Below are positions 34,941 through 49,287 of a stretch of 64,000 nt of DNA, in pieces. This DNA comes from Shewanella woodyi ATCC 51908. Lineage in GTDB: Bacteria; Pseudomonadota; Gammaproteobacteria; Enterobacterales; Shewanellaceae. The stretch spans positions 5,828,001 to 5,892,000 of the forward strand of contig NC_010506.1 in assembly GCF_000019525.1 (NCBI RefSeq), read 5' to 3'. Positions within the stretch are counted from its first letter, which is position 1. Every line of letters starts with the position of its first letter. The translations under genes and the position numbers were made by a program. The notes beneath the pieces were generated by a model. It saw only the letters and a program-made list of their open reading frames with translations, searched no databases and had not been told where the DNA came from.

Positions 34941-35375
34941 CTACTTCTTACTTTTCGTTACTGGCAGATTATTTGATTGCCAGTCACCCATGCCGCCTTT
35001 TAGGTTATTAACAGATTCAAAACCTGCTTTGACCATCAGTTGCGCTGCTTGAGATGACACCATACCAGCATTACATACCATTATAATGGGACTAGCTTTA
35101 AACTTTTCAAGGGCAGAAATTTGATTATTTTTAATTTCTGACAAAGGAACATTGATTGCATCAATGATATGTCCCTTTTTAAACTCAGCTTTTTCCCTTA
35201 CATCGATCACTTTCGCATCTTGTTTATTGATCAATAAAGTCGCTTGTTGGTGATCAACCGTTGTCACTTTTGAAACACTTGATTTGAAAACGCTAACGAT
35301 AAGACCAATGAATAGACCTATCCAGGCTAAGCTAAGCATTGGGTTAGCTTTTAAAAATTCAATATATTCTTGCAT
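34941..35375 (-). CDS. Membrane-anchored rhodanese-like sulfurtransferase (YibN-like)
   Basis: 144 residues from the ATG at 35375; the frame stays open to 35495 but the shorter start matches the family. One N-terminal helix (LAWIGLFIGLIVSVF) precedes a rhodanese domain (KVIDVREKAEFKKGHIIDAINVPL) with the active Cys in IIMVCNAGMVSSQAA. The position upstream of secB-gpsA matches yibN in enterobacteria. It is divergent from gpmI. Confidence 0.88.
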   Translation of the reverse strand: MQEYIEFLKANPMLSLAWIGLFIGLIVSVFKSSVSKVTTVDHQQATLLINKQDAKVIDVREKAEFKKGHIIDAINVPLSEIKNNQISALEKFKASPIIMVCNAGMVSSQAAQLMVKAGFESVNNLKGGMGDWQSNNLPVTKSKK

Positions 35376-35615
35376 GGTAAACTGCCTACTTCTAAGGGCT
35401 GAAAATACAATAAGGGCACAGAGTATACCATCGCAGCAGTAGATTGCAGCAAGTTGTTCCCCCAATAAACTCCTCAAAAGCTGAGCATAAACCATACAAA
35501 GCCAATTTCGATAAGCTCAATCTAGGTAAATTGCTTTTTCCACCTAGTGTTACGTAGTAATATTTAACCAATTCAATTTTAACTTACCCACTTTATCAAA
35601 CTTAAAGGTACTAGT

Positions 35616-37160
35616 ATGACGACACGCAAACGCCCCTTGGCATTGCTGATCCTCGACGGCTGGGGTTACCGTGAAAATACGCAAAAAAATGCTGTATTTC
35701 ACGCAAACACTCCAGTCCTAGATCGACTCAACGCCCAATACCCGAATAGCCTGATCTCCGGTTCTGGCTTAGATGTAGGCTTACCCGATGGACAGATGGG
35801 TAACTCTGAAGTTGGCCATATCAACATAGGCTCAGGCCGCATTGTTTATCAGGAACTAACCCGAATTGGTAAAGCAATCGATGACGGTGAATTTGATGAA
35901 AATCCAGCACTTATCGAAGCTGTAGATAAAGCCATTGCAAACAATGGCGCAGTTCATGTGATGGGGCTTTTGTCACCCGGTGGTGTCCATAGCCATGAAA
36001 GCCATATCGAAGCCATGTGCCGCCTAGCAGTAAAACGTGGTGCTAAGCAGGTTTATCTGCATGCTTTCCTCGATGGACGTGATACCCCCCCTCGTAGTGC
36101 AAAGTCCAGCTTAGCTCATTTTGATGATCTTTTTACTACATTAGGCACTGGTCGTGTGGCCTCGATTATTGGCCGTTACTACGCCATGGATCGCGACAAT
36201 CGCTGGGATCGAGTATCTCAAGCCTACGATTTAATCACTCAAGGTAAGTCACTACATCAGTACTCAAATGCTGTTGAAGCACTTGAAGCCGCATATGGCC
36301 GTGATGAAAATGATGAGTTTGTTGGCAGCTCTGCAATTACTGATGCTCAAGGCAACTCAGCTAAGCTCAATGATGAAGATGCCCTTATCTTTATGAACTT
36401 CCGTGCAGATAGAGCACGCCAGATCACCCGTAGTTTTGTGGACAGTGATTTTGATGGTTTTACCCGAGAGGTAACACCTAAAGCTCATTTTGTGATGCTG
36501 ACAGAGTATGCCGCCGACATTAATGCCGCTATCGCTTACCCATCTACTGATCTGGTCAATACCTTAGGGGAAGTGCTACAAAAAGAAGGTAAGACCCAGC
36601 TACGCATCTCAGAAACAGAGAAGTATGCTCATGTGACTTTCTTCTTCAATGGTGGCAAAGAGCAGCCTTTTAATGGTGAAGATAGGATCCTTATCCAATC
36701 ACCTAAAGTCGCCACTTACGATCTGCAACCAGAGATGAGTTCAGAAGAGCTAACCGATAAGCTAGTCGGGGCGATCGAATCAACCAAATATGATGTAATT
36801 ATCTGTAACTACCCGAATGGTGATATGGTAGGTCATACGGGGAGTTTCGAGGCAGCGGTACAAGCCTGTGAAGCGGTAGATTCCTGTATTGGTCGTGTTG
36901 TCGATGCCTTAGCAAAAGTCGATGGGGAGTGTTTAATTACTGCTGACCACGGTAATGCTGAGCAGATGACGGATGAATCAACAGGTCAGGCTCATACGGC
37001 TCACACAAGTGAGTTAGTGCCATTGATCTATGTTGGACGTAACGGCACTATTCAGGAGGGCGGACGATTAAGCGATCTTGCCCCAACCATGTTAACCTTG
37101 ATGGGACAAGATGTGCCATCAGAGATGACTGGCCGCTCAATAATAAAACTCGATGAGTAA
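35616..37160 (+). CDS. gpmI: 2,3-bisphosphoglycerate-independent phosphoglycerate mutase
   Basis: 514 residues. Interconverts 3- and 2-phosphoglycerate in glycolysis. Metal-site motifs include [11 protein letters not shown] at the start, the Ser nucleophile in [14 protein letters not shown], the [12 protein letters not shown] segment, and [13 protein letters not shown] near the C terminus. Full length. The envC gene starts 8 bp downstream. Confidence 0.97.
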   Translation: MTTRKRPLALLILDGWGYRENTQKNAVFHANTPVLDRLNAQYPNSLISGSGLDVGLPDGQMGNSEVGHINIGSGRIVYQELTRIGKAIDDGEFDENPALIEAVDKAIANNGAVHVMGLLSPGGVHSHESHIEAMCRLAVKRGAKQVYLHAFLDGRDTPPRSAKSSLAHFDDLFTTLGTGRVASIIGRYYAMDRDNRWDRVSQAYDLITQGKSLHQYSNAVEALEAAYGRDENDEFVGSSAITDAQGNSAKLNDEDALIFMNFRADRARQITRSFVDSDFDGFTREVTPKAHFVMLTEYAADINAAIAYPSTDLVNTLGEVLQKEGKTQLRISETEKYAHVTFFFNGGKEQPFNGEDRILIQSPKVATYDLQPEMSSEELTDKLVGAIESTKYDVIICNYPNGDMVGHTGSFEAAVQACEAVDSCIGRVVDALAKVDGECLITADHGNAEQMTDESTGQAHTAHTSELVPLIYVGRNGTIQEGGRLSDLAPTMLTLMGQDVPSEMTGRSIIKLDE

Positions 37161-37167
37161 ATAATAA

Positions 37168-38304
37168 TTGGTAAACTTTCGCTTTCTTTCTAAAGCCAGC
37201 ATTTTTGCTGGCTTTATCATGCTTTCCACGCCACTGCAGGCTTCCGATCTGCAGCAACGTCAATCTGATCTGAAACAGCTTCAATCCCAAATAAGTAAGC
37301 AACAATCTGATCTGAAAAACACCAGTAAGCAGAGAGAGAAACTGGTAAATCTGCTTAAGAAAGATGAGAAAGCGATCGCCTCAGCGGCGAAAAAAGTCAA
37401 CGAGACTAAAACCTCATTAACCCAAACAGATAAGCAGTTAAGTAAGCTCAATAATCGACAAGCTGAATTAAATAAACTCAAAAAGATCCAACAGGAATCT
37501 CTATCAAATCAATTAGCCAGTGCCTACTTAGCTGGTAATCATGATTACAGTAAGATGCTATTAAATCAGCAGAGCCCAGCAACAATCGAGCGACTGCTAA
37601 CTTACTATCAATACCTGAATAATGCCCGTATGGCATCCATCAACGAGCTTCAGGCAACCATGATTGAGCTAGAGGAGATCACTCAAGAGCAAATTAGCCA
37701 AAAAGATCGCCTCAATAAACTGATCCTAAACCAACAGCAGCAGGCTAAGCAGCTGACCCTTGAACAGAGCCAGCGCCAAAATACCCTGTCATTACTGCAA
37801 AAAACATTAAACAGCAGCGGCGCTAAGCTAGAGCAACTCCAAATAGAGGAGGCAAGCTTAAAGCGAGTCGTAGAGCAAGCGATCACTGCGATGAGAAACA
37901 GTCCAAAGATGGACGGGTTATCGAGTAAAAATAAGCTATCATGGCCGACCAAAGGTCGTATAAAGTCCGGTTTTGGCAGCCAGAGATCGGGACAAGTAAA
38001 ATGGAAGGGGGTCACAGTTTCAGCACCTGAAGGGCAGACAATTACCGCAATTGCGCCGGGAAAAGTGATCTATGCTGACTGGTTAAGGGGCTTTGGTATG
38101 GTGTTAGTTGTTGACCATGGAAAAGGCTATATGAGCCTATATGGTCATGCTCAGACACTACTTAAAAACGCCGGAGACCTTGTAAATAAAGGCGAATCAG
38201 TTGCTTTGGTCGGACGATCGGGTGGACAGACAGAGCCTGGCCTATACTTTGAAGTAAGGCATAAAGGGCAAGCTGTCGATCCGGCGAGATATTGTAAACG
38301 CTAA
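37168..38304 (+). CDS. envC: Murein hydrolase activator EnvC
   Basis: 378 residues with a TTG start at 37168 (no better start). A signal peptide (about residues 10-25) precedes a long coiled coil (residues about 25-240, Gln/Lys-rich) and a C-terminal LytM/M23 domain. The usual first zinc His is absent (QVKWKGVTVSAPEG) while YGHAQ is kept, so the domain is degenerate as in EnvC, which activates AmiA/AmiB amidases at the division site. It lies between gpmI and the S41 protease gene, a common gammaproteobacterial order. Confidence 0.92.
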   Translation: MVNFRFLSKASIFAGFIMLSTPLQASDLQQRQSDLKQLQSQISKQQSDLKNTSKQREKLVNLLKKDEKAIASAAKKVNETKTSLTQTDKQLSKLNNRQAELNKLKKIQQESLSNQLASAYLAGNHDYSKMLLNQQSPATIERLLTYYQYLNNARMASINELQATMIELEEITQEQISQKDRLNKLILNQQQQAKQLTLEQSQRQNTLSLLQKTLNSSGAKLEQLQIEEASLKRVVEQAITAMRNSPKMDGLSSKNKLSWPTKGRIKSGFGSQRSGQVKWKGVTVSAPEGQTITAIAPGKVIYADWLRGFGMVLVVDHGKGYMSLYGHAQTLLKNAGDLVNKGESVALVGRSGGQTEPGLYFEVRHKGQAVDPARYCKR

Positions 38305-38336
38305 AAGATGACATCAGCCCATATATAGGGGCTGCT

Positions 38337-39542
38337 ATGTCACAACTTATACGTTATCTATCCTTCACTCTGTTAGGCTTGGCGTTGGGCGTTTCTCTAA
38401 CCCTATCAAGTCAAGAAAATGCAGAACAAGCTCAATCGCGTCTAAACTATCCACTGCTTCTCGATATCATAGATACAGTTGAAACTTACTATGTCACAGA
38501 GTTCACCCAAGATGAGTTAATCGCGGCGGCCATTGAGGGGATCTTTGCTAAGCTGGATCCCTACTCAAACTTTCTCGATCAACAAGAGTTCTCCAACATC
38601 AGGGATGCCAATAAAGGAGAGTACTTTGGCTTTGGTGTCGAAATTGCCACTGAAGATAATAAAATCACCATCATCACCCCATTTGCAAACTCCCCGGCGG
38701 ATCTTGCTGGTATAGAACCAGGCGATCAGATACTCAAACTTAACAATGAGCCCGTCGACTCCAACAGATTAGATTACCTGTTAAAAGAGATTAAACGGCA
38801 CAGTCAGAATAACTTGCCAATCTTGCTGACCTTAAGCCATACAGGTATGGACACTGAGTTTGAAGTGACTCTTATCCCTAGCGTTATCTCAATCCAGTCA
38901 GTTAGCGCCAAAGTTATTGAAGATCAAATTGGCTATATAAGATTAGCCAGCTTTCAGGACAACTCTACAGAAGAGTTAGTTAAACAGTTAACTCAGTGGC
39001 AAGATGTCAGACTCTCCGGCATTATTCTCGATCTAAGAAACAACCCTGGCGGTCTATTAGATCAAGCCATAAAAATTGCAGATATCTTCCTATCTAAAGG
39101 AAGAATAGTATCAACGGAGGGACGTTTTTTTGATGCCAATTCAGAGTATTACGCCTCACCACAGACCATGTTATCCAATATTCCAATGACCATACTCATC
39201 AATAAAGGCTCAGCCTCTGCCTCAGAGGTACTTGCAGCAGCGCTGCAGGAAAATCACAGAGCAAAAGTGATAGGTGAGACCAGTTTTGGCAAGGGAACCG
39301 TGCAAAGTTTAATTCCCACGCTAATTGAGGGAAACGCTATTAAACTCACCATAGCGAAATACACGACGCCAAATGGTCGTGACATCAACAGCAAAGGTAT
39401 AGAGCCTGATATAAAACTGGATCTTACGACTGTTACAAACAACAAAAATGTGCCTATAATCGACGAAATCATAATTCAAGATGAAAGCACACAAGATAAA
39501 ATTCTGAATTCTGCAATTACTTGGATTAAAACAAAACAATAA
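38337..39542 (+). CDS. S41-family C-terminal processing protease
   Basis: 401 residues with a signal peptide (about residues 1-25). A PDZ domain (FGFGVEIATEDNKITIITPFANSPADLAGIEPGD) is followed by the peptidase domain with the Ser in NKGSASASEVLAAAL and the Lys in GETSFGKGTVQSL. A periplasmic Ser-Lys protease of the CtpA type. It starts 32 bp after envC. Confidence 0.92.
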   Translation: MSQLIRYLSFTLLGLALGVSLTLSSQENAEQAQSRLNYPLLLDIIDTVETYYVTEFTQDELIAAAIEGIFAKLDPYSNFLDQQEFSNIRDANKGEYFGFGVEIATEDNKITIITPFANSPADLAGIEPGDQILKLNNEPVDSNRLDYLLKEIKRHSQNNLPILLTLSHTGMDTEFEVTLIPSVISIQSVSAKVIEDQIGYIRLASFQDNSTEELVKQLTQWQDVRLSGIILDLRNNPGGLLDQAIKIADIFLSKGRIVSTEGRFFDANSEYYASPQTMLSNIPMTILINKGSASASEVLAAALQENHRAKVIGETSFGKGTVQSLIPTLIEGNAIKLTIAKYTTPNGRDINSKGIEPDIKLDLTTVTNNKNVPIIDEIIIQDESTQDKILNSAITWIKTKQ

Positions 39543-39589
39543 ATACCTTTAATACCACGAGTATAAGGTACTAAAAGATAATAATTATA

Positions 39590-40345
39590 GTGCGCTTAAC
39601 ATTAATCTTTTTAGCAGTTTTTATAAGTAGTTTTACACATGCAGCTCAAGTCGCGATCATCATTGACGATATCGGTTATCGTCAATCCGATGAAGCCGTT
39701 CTGACACTCCCTGAAAACATTACTCTCTCAGTATTACCCCACACACCACTAGGTCATTCAGTGGCAAGTGCTGCCCATGAGAGAGGCCATGAGATTATGG
39801 TACACCTCCCAATGCAAGCCCTTAACGGAAAAGCATTAGGTCCCGGAGGGCTAACGAATACGATGGGGGAGAGTGAACTAAAAAAGAGTATTCAATCAGC
39901 CTTTCTCAGCGTACCTTTTGCTAAGGGAGCCAATAATCATATGGGGAGTTTATTGACTCAACTTGAGGAGCCTATGCTTTGGGTAATGGAGAGCCTAAAA
40001 CAGCAAGATCTCTACTTTGTAGACAGTATGACAACACGCTTTACTAAAGCGGGAACAACAGCCGATCAGCTAGGTATACCTCAGTTAAAACGCGAGCTAT
40101 TTCTAGATAACGATATATCAGCAGCGGCTTTAGACAGACAGTTCTCAAAACTAATCACCTTAGCCCATAACCAAGGTCAAATAGTTGCCATCGCTCACCC
40201 TTACCCAGAAACTATCGAATTTTTAAAACTTAACCTACCTAGATTACAAAAAGCGGGTATTAAGCTAGTAAAAACCTCTGAGCTGCTCCCTTACAGACTT
40301 GCTAGTAAGGAGAGACTAAAAGCAGAGGAAGAGCTAAGGCTATAA
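39590..40345 (+). CDS. Divergent polysaccharide deacetylase family protein (YibQ-like)
   Basis: 251 residues with a GTG start and a signal peptide (about residues 1-19). The fold is shown by VAIIIDDIGYRQSDEAVLTL, ERGHEIMVHLPMQAL, GANNHMGSLLT and IAHPYPETIEFL. This is the divergent polysaccharide deacetylase 2 family. It follows envC-S41, the same order as in many relatives. The substrate is unknown. Confidence 0.85.
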   Translation: MRLTLIFLAVFISSFTHAAQVAIIIDDIGYRQSDEAVLTLPENITLSVLPHTPLGHSVASAAHERGHEIMVHLPMQALNGKALGPGGLTNTMGESELKKSIQSAFLSVPFAKGANNHMGSLLTQLEEPMLWVMESLKQQDLYFVDSMTTRFTKAGTTADQLGIPQLKRELFLDNDISAAALDRQFSKLITLAHNQGQIVAIAHPYPETIEFLKLNLPRLQKAGIKLVKTSELLPYRLASKERLKAEEELRL

Positions 40346-40370
40346 TGTCACTCAATCTAAATGGATATAA

Positions 40371-40829
40371 CTAGCCAACCAGCTCTAGCACTGGGATTTT
40401 GTGTTCAGGAAGAAGCTTCAATAATTGCTGACGATTACTGACAACATCCTCCAAGCTATGCTTATCTAATACCGCAAGATAAGCTGAAACAGCCTCAGCG
40501 AGTACGCCTCTAAGCTTACAAGCTGGCGTGAAAAGGCAATAAGGTTTATTGCAATCGATAGGAGCCAGAGAATTTTCAAGCACCCGCACTAATTGACCAA
40601 TATTGATCTCACTCGCGGGCATGCCTAATCTAAATCCACCACTCTTACCTCTAACCGTCTCCAAATAACCTAGCTTGCCAAGATGGTGAACGATTTTAGA
40701 AACATGATTAGGCGATAACTCAAATACTTCAGTGATCTCAGCAATGCGAAACAGAGTTTCTCTTTCTGGCTGTAACGCTAGATACATTAAGGTACGAATA
40801 CCAAAGTCGGTATAACGAGTTAACTGCAT
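40371..40829 (-). CDS. nsrR: Nitric-oxide-sensing repressor NsrR
   Basis: 152 residues. Rrf2 winged helix (FRIAEITEVFELSPNHVSKIVHHLGKLGYLETVRGKSGGF) and three cysteines C93, C98 and C104 in CNKPYCLFTPACKL. The C-x4-C-x5-C spacing is that of NsrR. Binds an Fe-S cluster and derepresses NO-detoxification genes. It is 18 bp after the YkgJ-type gene and probably co-transcribed with it. Confidence 0.9.
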   Translation of the reverse strand: MQLTRYTDFGIRTLMYLALQPERETLFRIAEITEVFELSPNHVSKIVHHLGKLGYLETVRGKSGGFRLGMPASEINIGQLVRVLENSLAPIDCNKPYCLFTPACKLRGVLAEAVSAYLAVLDKHSLEDVVSNRQQLLKLLPEHKIPVLELVG

Positions 40830-40847
40830 AATTGACCTACTTAAAAT

Positions 40848-41099
40848 TTAACTAGTTTGACACTCTAATGTTGAAATTAGATAAAGCGCTTCGGCATTGG
40901 TTTTTCCGCACACATCTAATGCAGCAGAAAAAGAGCTACATACTTCTGGGCGTTCATCCATACCAAATATCTTACATAAATTATCATCAGAAAGCTGTAC
41001 ACAGCGCTCACCAGCCAACTTTCCATTTGGCATACCAGGAATAGGACTAGTGATTGATGGGGCGATACAACATGCTCCACATCCGAGACGACAATTCAT
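40848..41099 (-). CDS. YkgJ-family cysteine-cluster protein
   Basis: 83 residues with the YkgJ-type zinc/iron cysteine cluster: CRLGCGACCIAPSI near the N terminus, then RCVQL, NLCKIFG and RPEVCSSF. The function is unknown and a metal chelator is suspected. It lies directly upstream of nsrR. Confidence 0.85.
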   Translation of the reverse strand: MNCRLGCGACCIAPSITSPIPGMPNGKLAGERCVQLSDDNLCKIFGMDERPEVCSSFSAALDVCGKTNAEALYLISTLECQTS

Positions 41100-41574
41100 G
41101 AGTGACTTCTACTCTTCTAGATATACACAATAATCAGAAAAAATACTGATCTCAGTATAGCAATATAAAAATTTGGAACGCAGTGTACACCATAACAGCA
41201 TAAGCAACCTTATTCTCAGACAAGTATTACAAATATATTCTGAAACAGCTAAACAAAGAAAATAACAGGAACCGACGGACGAAACAAAACCAGAAGTTAT
41301 CGTCATGTTTGTGGGTGAGTACAGCGATAGCTGTGAGTTTACGAAGCAGAGCTGGGTCGGACTTGCTCTTATCAAGAGACGAACCCGTGTGCCTTCGGCA
41401 CGTGAGACAGGCCGACTATCTCTAATTAAAAGCCCTAATATCTCCATGGATGGAGTGTATGCTAAAAATTGTCTGGAACAATTTTAGTCCAACTGAACTA
41501 CGAAGTGCATGGATGTACAAATGTCACGTAGACCATGGATGGTTGAAAGTGACCGCTCCTTTTTCCTCAAAACG
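41100..41574. other. Gene-free region beyond the rrn operon
   Basis: No gene could be supported here. Reading frames that cross it have no ribosome sites and no protein character. It contains the inverted repeat AAAATTGT/ACAATTTT (41464-41486) and the split tRNA-Asp fragment at 41489-41561, so it is probably made of repeat and tRNA-derived debris. Confidence 0.6.
41489..41561 (-). pseudogene. Broken tRNA-Asp 5' fragment with a 50-bp insertion
   Basis: CCAACTGAACTAC (41489-41501) and ACCGCTCCTT (41552-41561) match two adjacent parts of the 5' end of the intact tRNA-Asp at 41687-41708. They are separated by about 50 bp that includes two copies of CATGGATG (41509-41516 and 41534-41541). The 3' part of the tRNA is missing. 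This looks like a tRNA duplicate interrupted by a small repeat. Confidence 0.55.
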
Positions 41575-41617
41575 AAAAAAGCCTCTGCATTCTTGTAATA
41601 AGAAGTGCAGAGGCTTT
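41575..41617 (-). terminator. Terminator of the rrn operon
   Basis: GCCTCTGCA (41581-41589) pairs with TGCAGAGGC (41606-41614). The loop can add CTT/AAG pairs. On the minus strand TTTTTTCG follows. It lies 12 bp after tRNA-Asp. Confidence 0.88.
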
Positions 41618-41628
41618 CGTCTTTGTGT

Positions 41629-41705
41629 TGGCGGAGCGGACGGGACTCGAACCCGCGACCCCCGGCGTGACAGGCCGGTATTCTAACCAACTGAACTACC
41701 GCTCC
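41629..41705 (-). tRNA. tRNA-Asp (GTC)
   Basis: 77 bases including the encoded CCA. The minus strand reads GGAGCGGTAGTTCAGTTGG in the acceptor/D region, an anticodon loop CCTGTCACG with GTC, and a T loop GGTTCGAGTCC. The acceptor stem GGAGCGG pairs with CCGCTCC. Last gene of the rRNA operon. Confidence 0.97.
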
Positions 41706-41783
41706 TTTAGACCGAAGTCTAAATTCTTTTACCGTCGCTAACTTGTCATGGTTAGGAGACGTGCTCTTTCGAGCTTATTAGGC

Positions 41784-41899
41784 GCCTGGAAATGACCTAC
41801 TCTCACATGGGGAGACCCCACACTACCATCGGCGCGATTGCGTTTCACTTCTGAGTTCGAGATGGGATCAGGTGGGACCACAATGCTATTGTTTCCAGA
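41784..41899 (-). rRNA. 5S ribosomal RNA
   Basis: About 116 bases. Minus-strand motifs include CCCACCTGATCCCATCTCGA, ACTCAGAAGTGAAACGC and GTAGTGTGGGGTCTCCCCAT, which are conserved 5S sequences. The ends are approximate to a few bases. Confidence 0.95.
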
Positions 41900-42144
41900 C
41901 TAATTCTTACTGGCTAATTATCCGTCTGACGGTATTGTTTCCTCACTCTAGTGCTCATGTACTGGAGTACACTGCGCGCTTCGTTCGTCACGGCTTTGTC
42001 AGCCAAACAATTACCTGCGTAATTAACCAAAATTATAAATTTAGAAAGCTTTAAATAATTGTCTCAAACTTAAATCAAGTTCGTATTCTTTTGTGCTTAT
42101 GAAGTAATCACACTAGCTACTCATAAAACCCATCTGGGTTGTAT

Positions 42145-45037
<2,893 letters not shown>

Positions 45038-45521
45038 ATACAACCCACATAGGTTTTATTTCGCTTGTCACTGCACCGCTATGCTGCGTTCATAAGTCGC
45101 ACTCGTCAGTTATGTAGTGAACTACACGCCTTCCTCGTTTACCTTATCGCCTTGCCTAGCATCACATTGACTGCGCTAATCTTCTCTATTGTTCAAACGG
45201 GTAAGTTTGAACGAGATGTATCGCAACTAATGGTGTTTACTTTCGCCAAAAGAATACTCATGAACTTCATTATTAATTGCTATTAAATAGCGTTCATAAT
45301 GTTGTTCGGCACTTGATTTAAGTGTTTGAGAACTCAATTATTTATTTCGCATTAATGCTACAAACAACAACCTACAAGTAAGTCACTGTCCCTTTCACAT
45401 TAACACTATCAGCTTTCCAAATTTTTAAAGAACAAGCATCACCGTAAAGGCGTGCCACTCGCTCTAACAAGAACAAGTTATCTGTGTGAACACTCAGCAA
45501 ATATCGAGTTAGTCGTATAGG
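45038..45521 (-). other. 16S-23S spacer without tRNA
   Basis: 484 bp with no tRNA-Ile, tRNA-Ala or tRNA-Glu cloverleaf visible on the minus strand. The flanks next to 16S and 23S contain sequences expected to pair as rRNA processing stems. Ribosomal operons without spacer tRNAs are common among multiple copies in this group. Confidence 0.75.
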
Positions 45522-47064
<1,543 letters not shown>

Positions 47065-47336
47065 AAAGTTTTTTGTTCTCACCCGATTAAGGATGAAGAA
47101 CCGCTCAATGAATTATACTGTTTATATAGTGAATCGAACTAAGTTCGATTCTATGAACACTCATTCATCGAGTAATATTTTTGATTGCTTACATCCCGAA
47201 GGACAAGAAAGCAATTTCGAATAACTCAACACCTGTGAGTGTCCACACAGATTTCTTGTTTTGAATTGTTAAAGAGCGTTCGCATCAATCTTTCAGATGC
47301 CGCCGTTGACGCTAGGTCGTTGGCTTGAGGAGGCGT

Positions 47337-47364
47337 ATTCTACACTCTCCGTGGTTGGCGTCAA
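47337..47364 (-). promoter_or_regulatory. rrn promoter P2
   Basis: Minus strand TTGACG (47364-47359), 16 bp, then TAGAAT (47342-47337), followed by a GC-rich discriminator. It lies about 270 bp upstream of the 16S gene. Confidence 0.75.
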
Positions 47365-47609
47365 GCGCTTATTTGAAGAAGTTTTTCAAGCGATGATTTC
47401 TTAATCAGCAGAGTTAACACTCTCGTAAAAAGAAACAAAACCCGAAGCCCTTAAAGCGTTTGTCACCTAAATCAAATCTCCAAGGAGTTTTGATTCAACC
47501 TCGACTCTTTTTTATAAAGAGAGAAGAGGTACCGACTATGCTGCAAGTCCCATTCTATCTAGCGTTTGCTAAGAGCGAGTGGCCTGCTGTGCCGTGTCAG
47601 TGGATGCGC

Positions 47610-47637
47610 ATTATAGGGATTACTCGCAACTGTGCAA
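47610..47637 (-). promoter_or_regulatory. rrn promoter P1
   Basis: Minus strand TTGCAC (47637-47632), 16 bp, then TATAAT (47615-47610), followed by GCGC, the stringent-type discriminator found at E. coli rrn P1. The leader between the promoters and the 16S gene (47065-47600) holds no gene. AT-rich sequence and processing sites are all I see in it. Confidence 0.78.
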
Positions 47638-47700
47638 GGCCTTTTATTGAGAAAAACGAAATAACAAGATCGGATGCGTAGTTATCAAACGATACGTACA

Positions 47701-47723
47701 AAAAAGGGGCTGAAAGCCCCCTT
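47701..47723 (-). terminator. Terminator of ccoG
   Basis: On the minus strand AAAGGGGGC pairs with GCCCCTTT around TTTCA, then TTTTG. It lies 33 bp after the ccoG stop. Confidence 0.85.
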
Positions 47724-47755
47724 TAATCTCAATAAACCCTGCTCAAAGGCAAAGA

Positions 47756-49198
47756 TTAGTTACTAAAGAAGCGTGACTCTTGAGTTGCTTCAATCTTCTC
47801 ACTATTAGAATCTGTAGATGAGGGCTCGGCCACCACCTTAAAGTTTATCTTGGTCATGGTTCTGGAAAGGTCCACTGGATCAACTGCGACACTAATGGGC
47901 AGGGTTAACACCTCTCCCCCGTCAATCTTAACCTCTTGTGCTCCATACCAGATATATTCAGGTAAGCCCTCTACAGATAGTTGGTAGTGATGCTCTTGCT
48001 CTGTTTTATTCAGGATTTTTAGGGTAAAGGTGTTTTCTATTAAACCTTCATTGTTTTCCCTAAACAGCTGATTACGATCGCGAATAACATCGACACGCAC
48101 AGGTGCGATTGTGGCACTGGCATAAACGAAGATAAGGATCATAACCGTAAGCACGACCCCATAACCAACTAACTTAGGACGTAAGACCTTCTCTTTTATA
48201 CCATCAAGCTTATTTTCAGTAGTATAAGCAATTAAGCCTTTGTCATAGCCCATACGCTCCATCGTGGTATCACAAGCATCAATACAAGCTCCACAGTTAA
48301 TACACTCATATTGCAGACCATTACGGATATCTATCCCAGTAGGACAAACCTGCACACAGAGATCACAGTCAATACAATCACCTAAACCCATCTCTTTAGG
48401 ATCAGCTTTACGGGATCTCGGTCCTCGACTCTCACCTCGTTTAGTATCGTAACCGACTATATAGGTATTCTTATCGAACATAGCAGCTTGGAAACGAGCA
48501 TAAGGGCACATATGGATACACATGATCTCGCGCATCCAGCCTGCATTCCCATAAGTAGCTAGAGTAAATAACACCACCCAGAAGTAGATACCGCCACTGG
48601 CACTAAGGGTAAAGACATCAATATAGACTTCACGAGTGGGCACAAAATAGGACACGAACGTCATTGCAGTAATTAGAGAGATAAGCACCCAAGAGGCATG
48701 TTTGGCTGTTTTACGCCAAAGCTTATTAAAGCTCCATGGCATCTGATCTAGCTTCATTCGCTTATTACGCGCACCTTCAAGCTTTTCTTCAAACCAGATA
48801 AAGATAAAGGTCCACACAGTTTGTGGGCAGGTATAACCACACCAGACACGTCCGAGGTAGGTTGTCACAAAAAAGAGGCCAAAAGCGGCAATCATCAGAA
48901 GTGCGGCGAGAAGAGTAAGATCTTGCGGCCAGATGGTTAAACCAAATATATGAAACTTCTGCTCAGCTAGGTTAAACCATACCGCCTGTCTATCTCCCCA
49001 GGGGATCCAAGGCAGAATGAGGAAGAACAACATCGCAACCCAACCAAGTCGGGTGCGTAAACGACTCCATAGCCCCTCTACTGCTCTAACGTAGATACGA
49101 TTACGAGGATTAAATCTATCGGCTTTATTAGCATCAGGTTGGTGGATTTTAATCCTGTTAGCCTTTGAATAATCCTTTTTATTAGACTCTGTGCTCAT
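47756..49198 (-). CDS. ccoG: Cytochrome c oxidase accessory protein CcoG
   Basis: 480 residues. Membrane Fe-S protein needed for copper handling in cbb3 oxidase assembly (also called FixG/RdxA). Five helices (about 48-66, 90-112, 160-180, 195-215 and 340-360), the GYTCPQTVW motif, two 4Fe-4S clusters (CIDCDLCVQVCPTGIDIR and CINCGACIDACDTTM) and a C-terminal immunoglobulin-like domain are seen. No ccoNOP genes are in the window. Confidence 0.95.
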   Translation of the reverse strand: MSTESNKKDYSKANRIKIHQPDANKADRFNPRNRIYVRAVEGLWSRLRTRLGWVAMLFFLILPWIPWGDRQAVWFNLAEQKFHIFGLTIWPQDLTLLAALLMIAAFGLFFVTTYLGRVWCGYTCPQTVWTFIFIWFEEKLEGARNKRMKLDQMPWSFNKLWRKTAKHASWVLISLITAMTFVSYFVPTREVYIDVFTLSASGGIYFWVVLFTLATYGNAGWMREIMCIHMCPYARFQAAMFDKNTYIVGYDTKRGESRGPRSRKADPKEMGLGDCIDCDLCVQVCPTGIDIRNGLQYECINCGACIDACDTTMERMGYDKGLIAYTTENKLDGIKEKVLRPKLVGYGVVLTVMILIFVYASATIAPVRVDVIRDRNQLFRENNEGLIENTFTLKILNKTEQEHHYQLSVEGLPEYIWYGAQEVKIDGGEVLTLPISVAVDPVDLSRTMTKINFKVVAEPSSTDSNSEKIEATQESRFFSN

Positions 49199-49287
49199 CT
49201 TTAGCAGCCTTACTACTTTAATATTGCTCGAAAATTAGCTTATTATACCTCTTATGATACTCGTTATTCACCAAAGTTGGATCTAAA

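Noticed and set aside
41109..41447. 112-residue minus-strand reading frame next to nsrR/YkgJ genes
   Set aside because: Low-complexity mixture with no start signal; it crosses repeat-like intergenic DNA.
45038..45521. tRNA genes in the 16S-23S spacer
   Set aside because: Searched by eye for TTCGA-type T loops and acceptor stems on the minus strand and found none.
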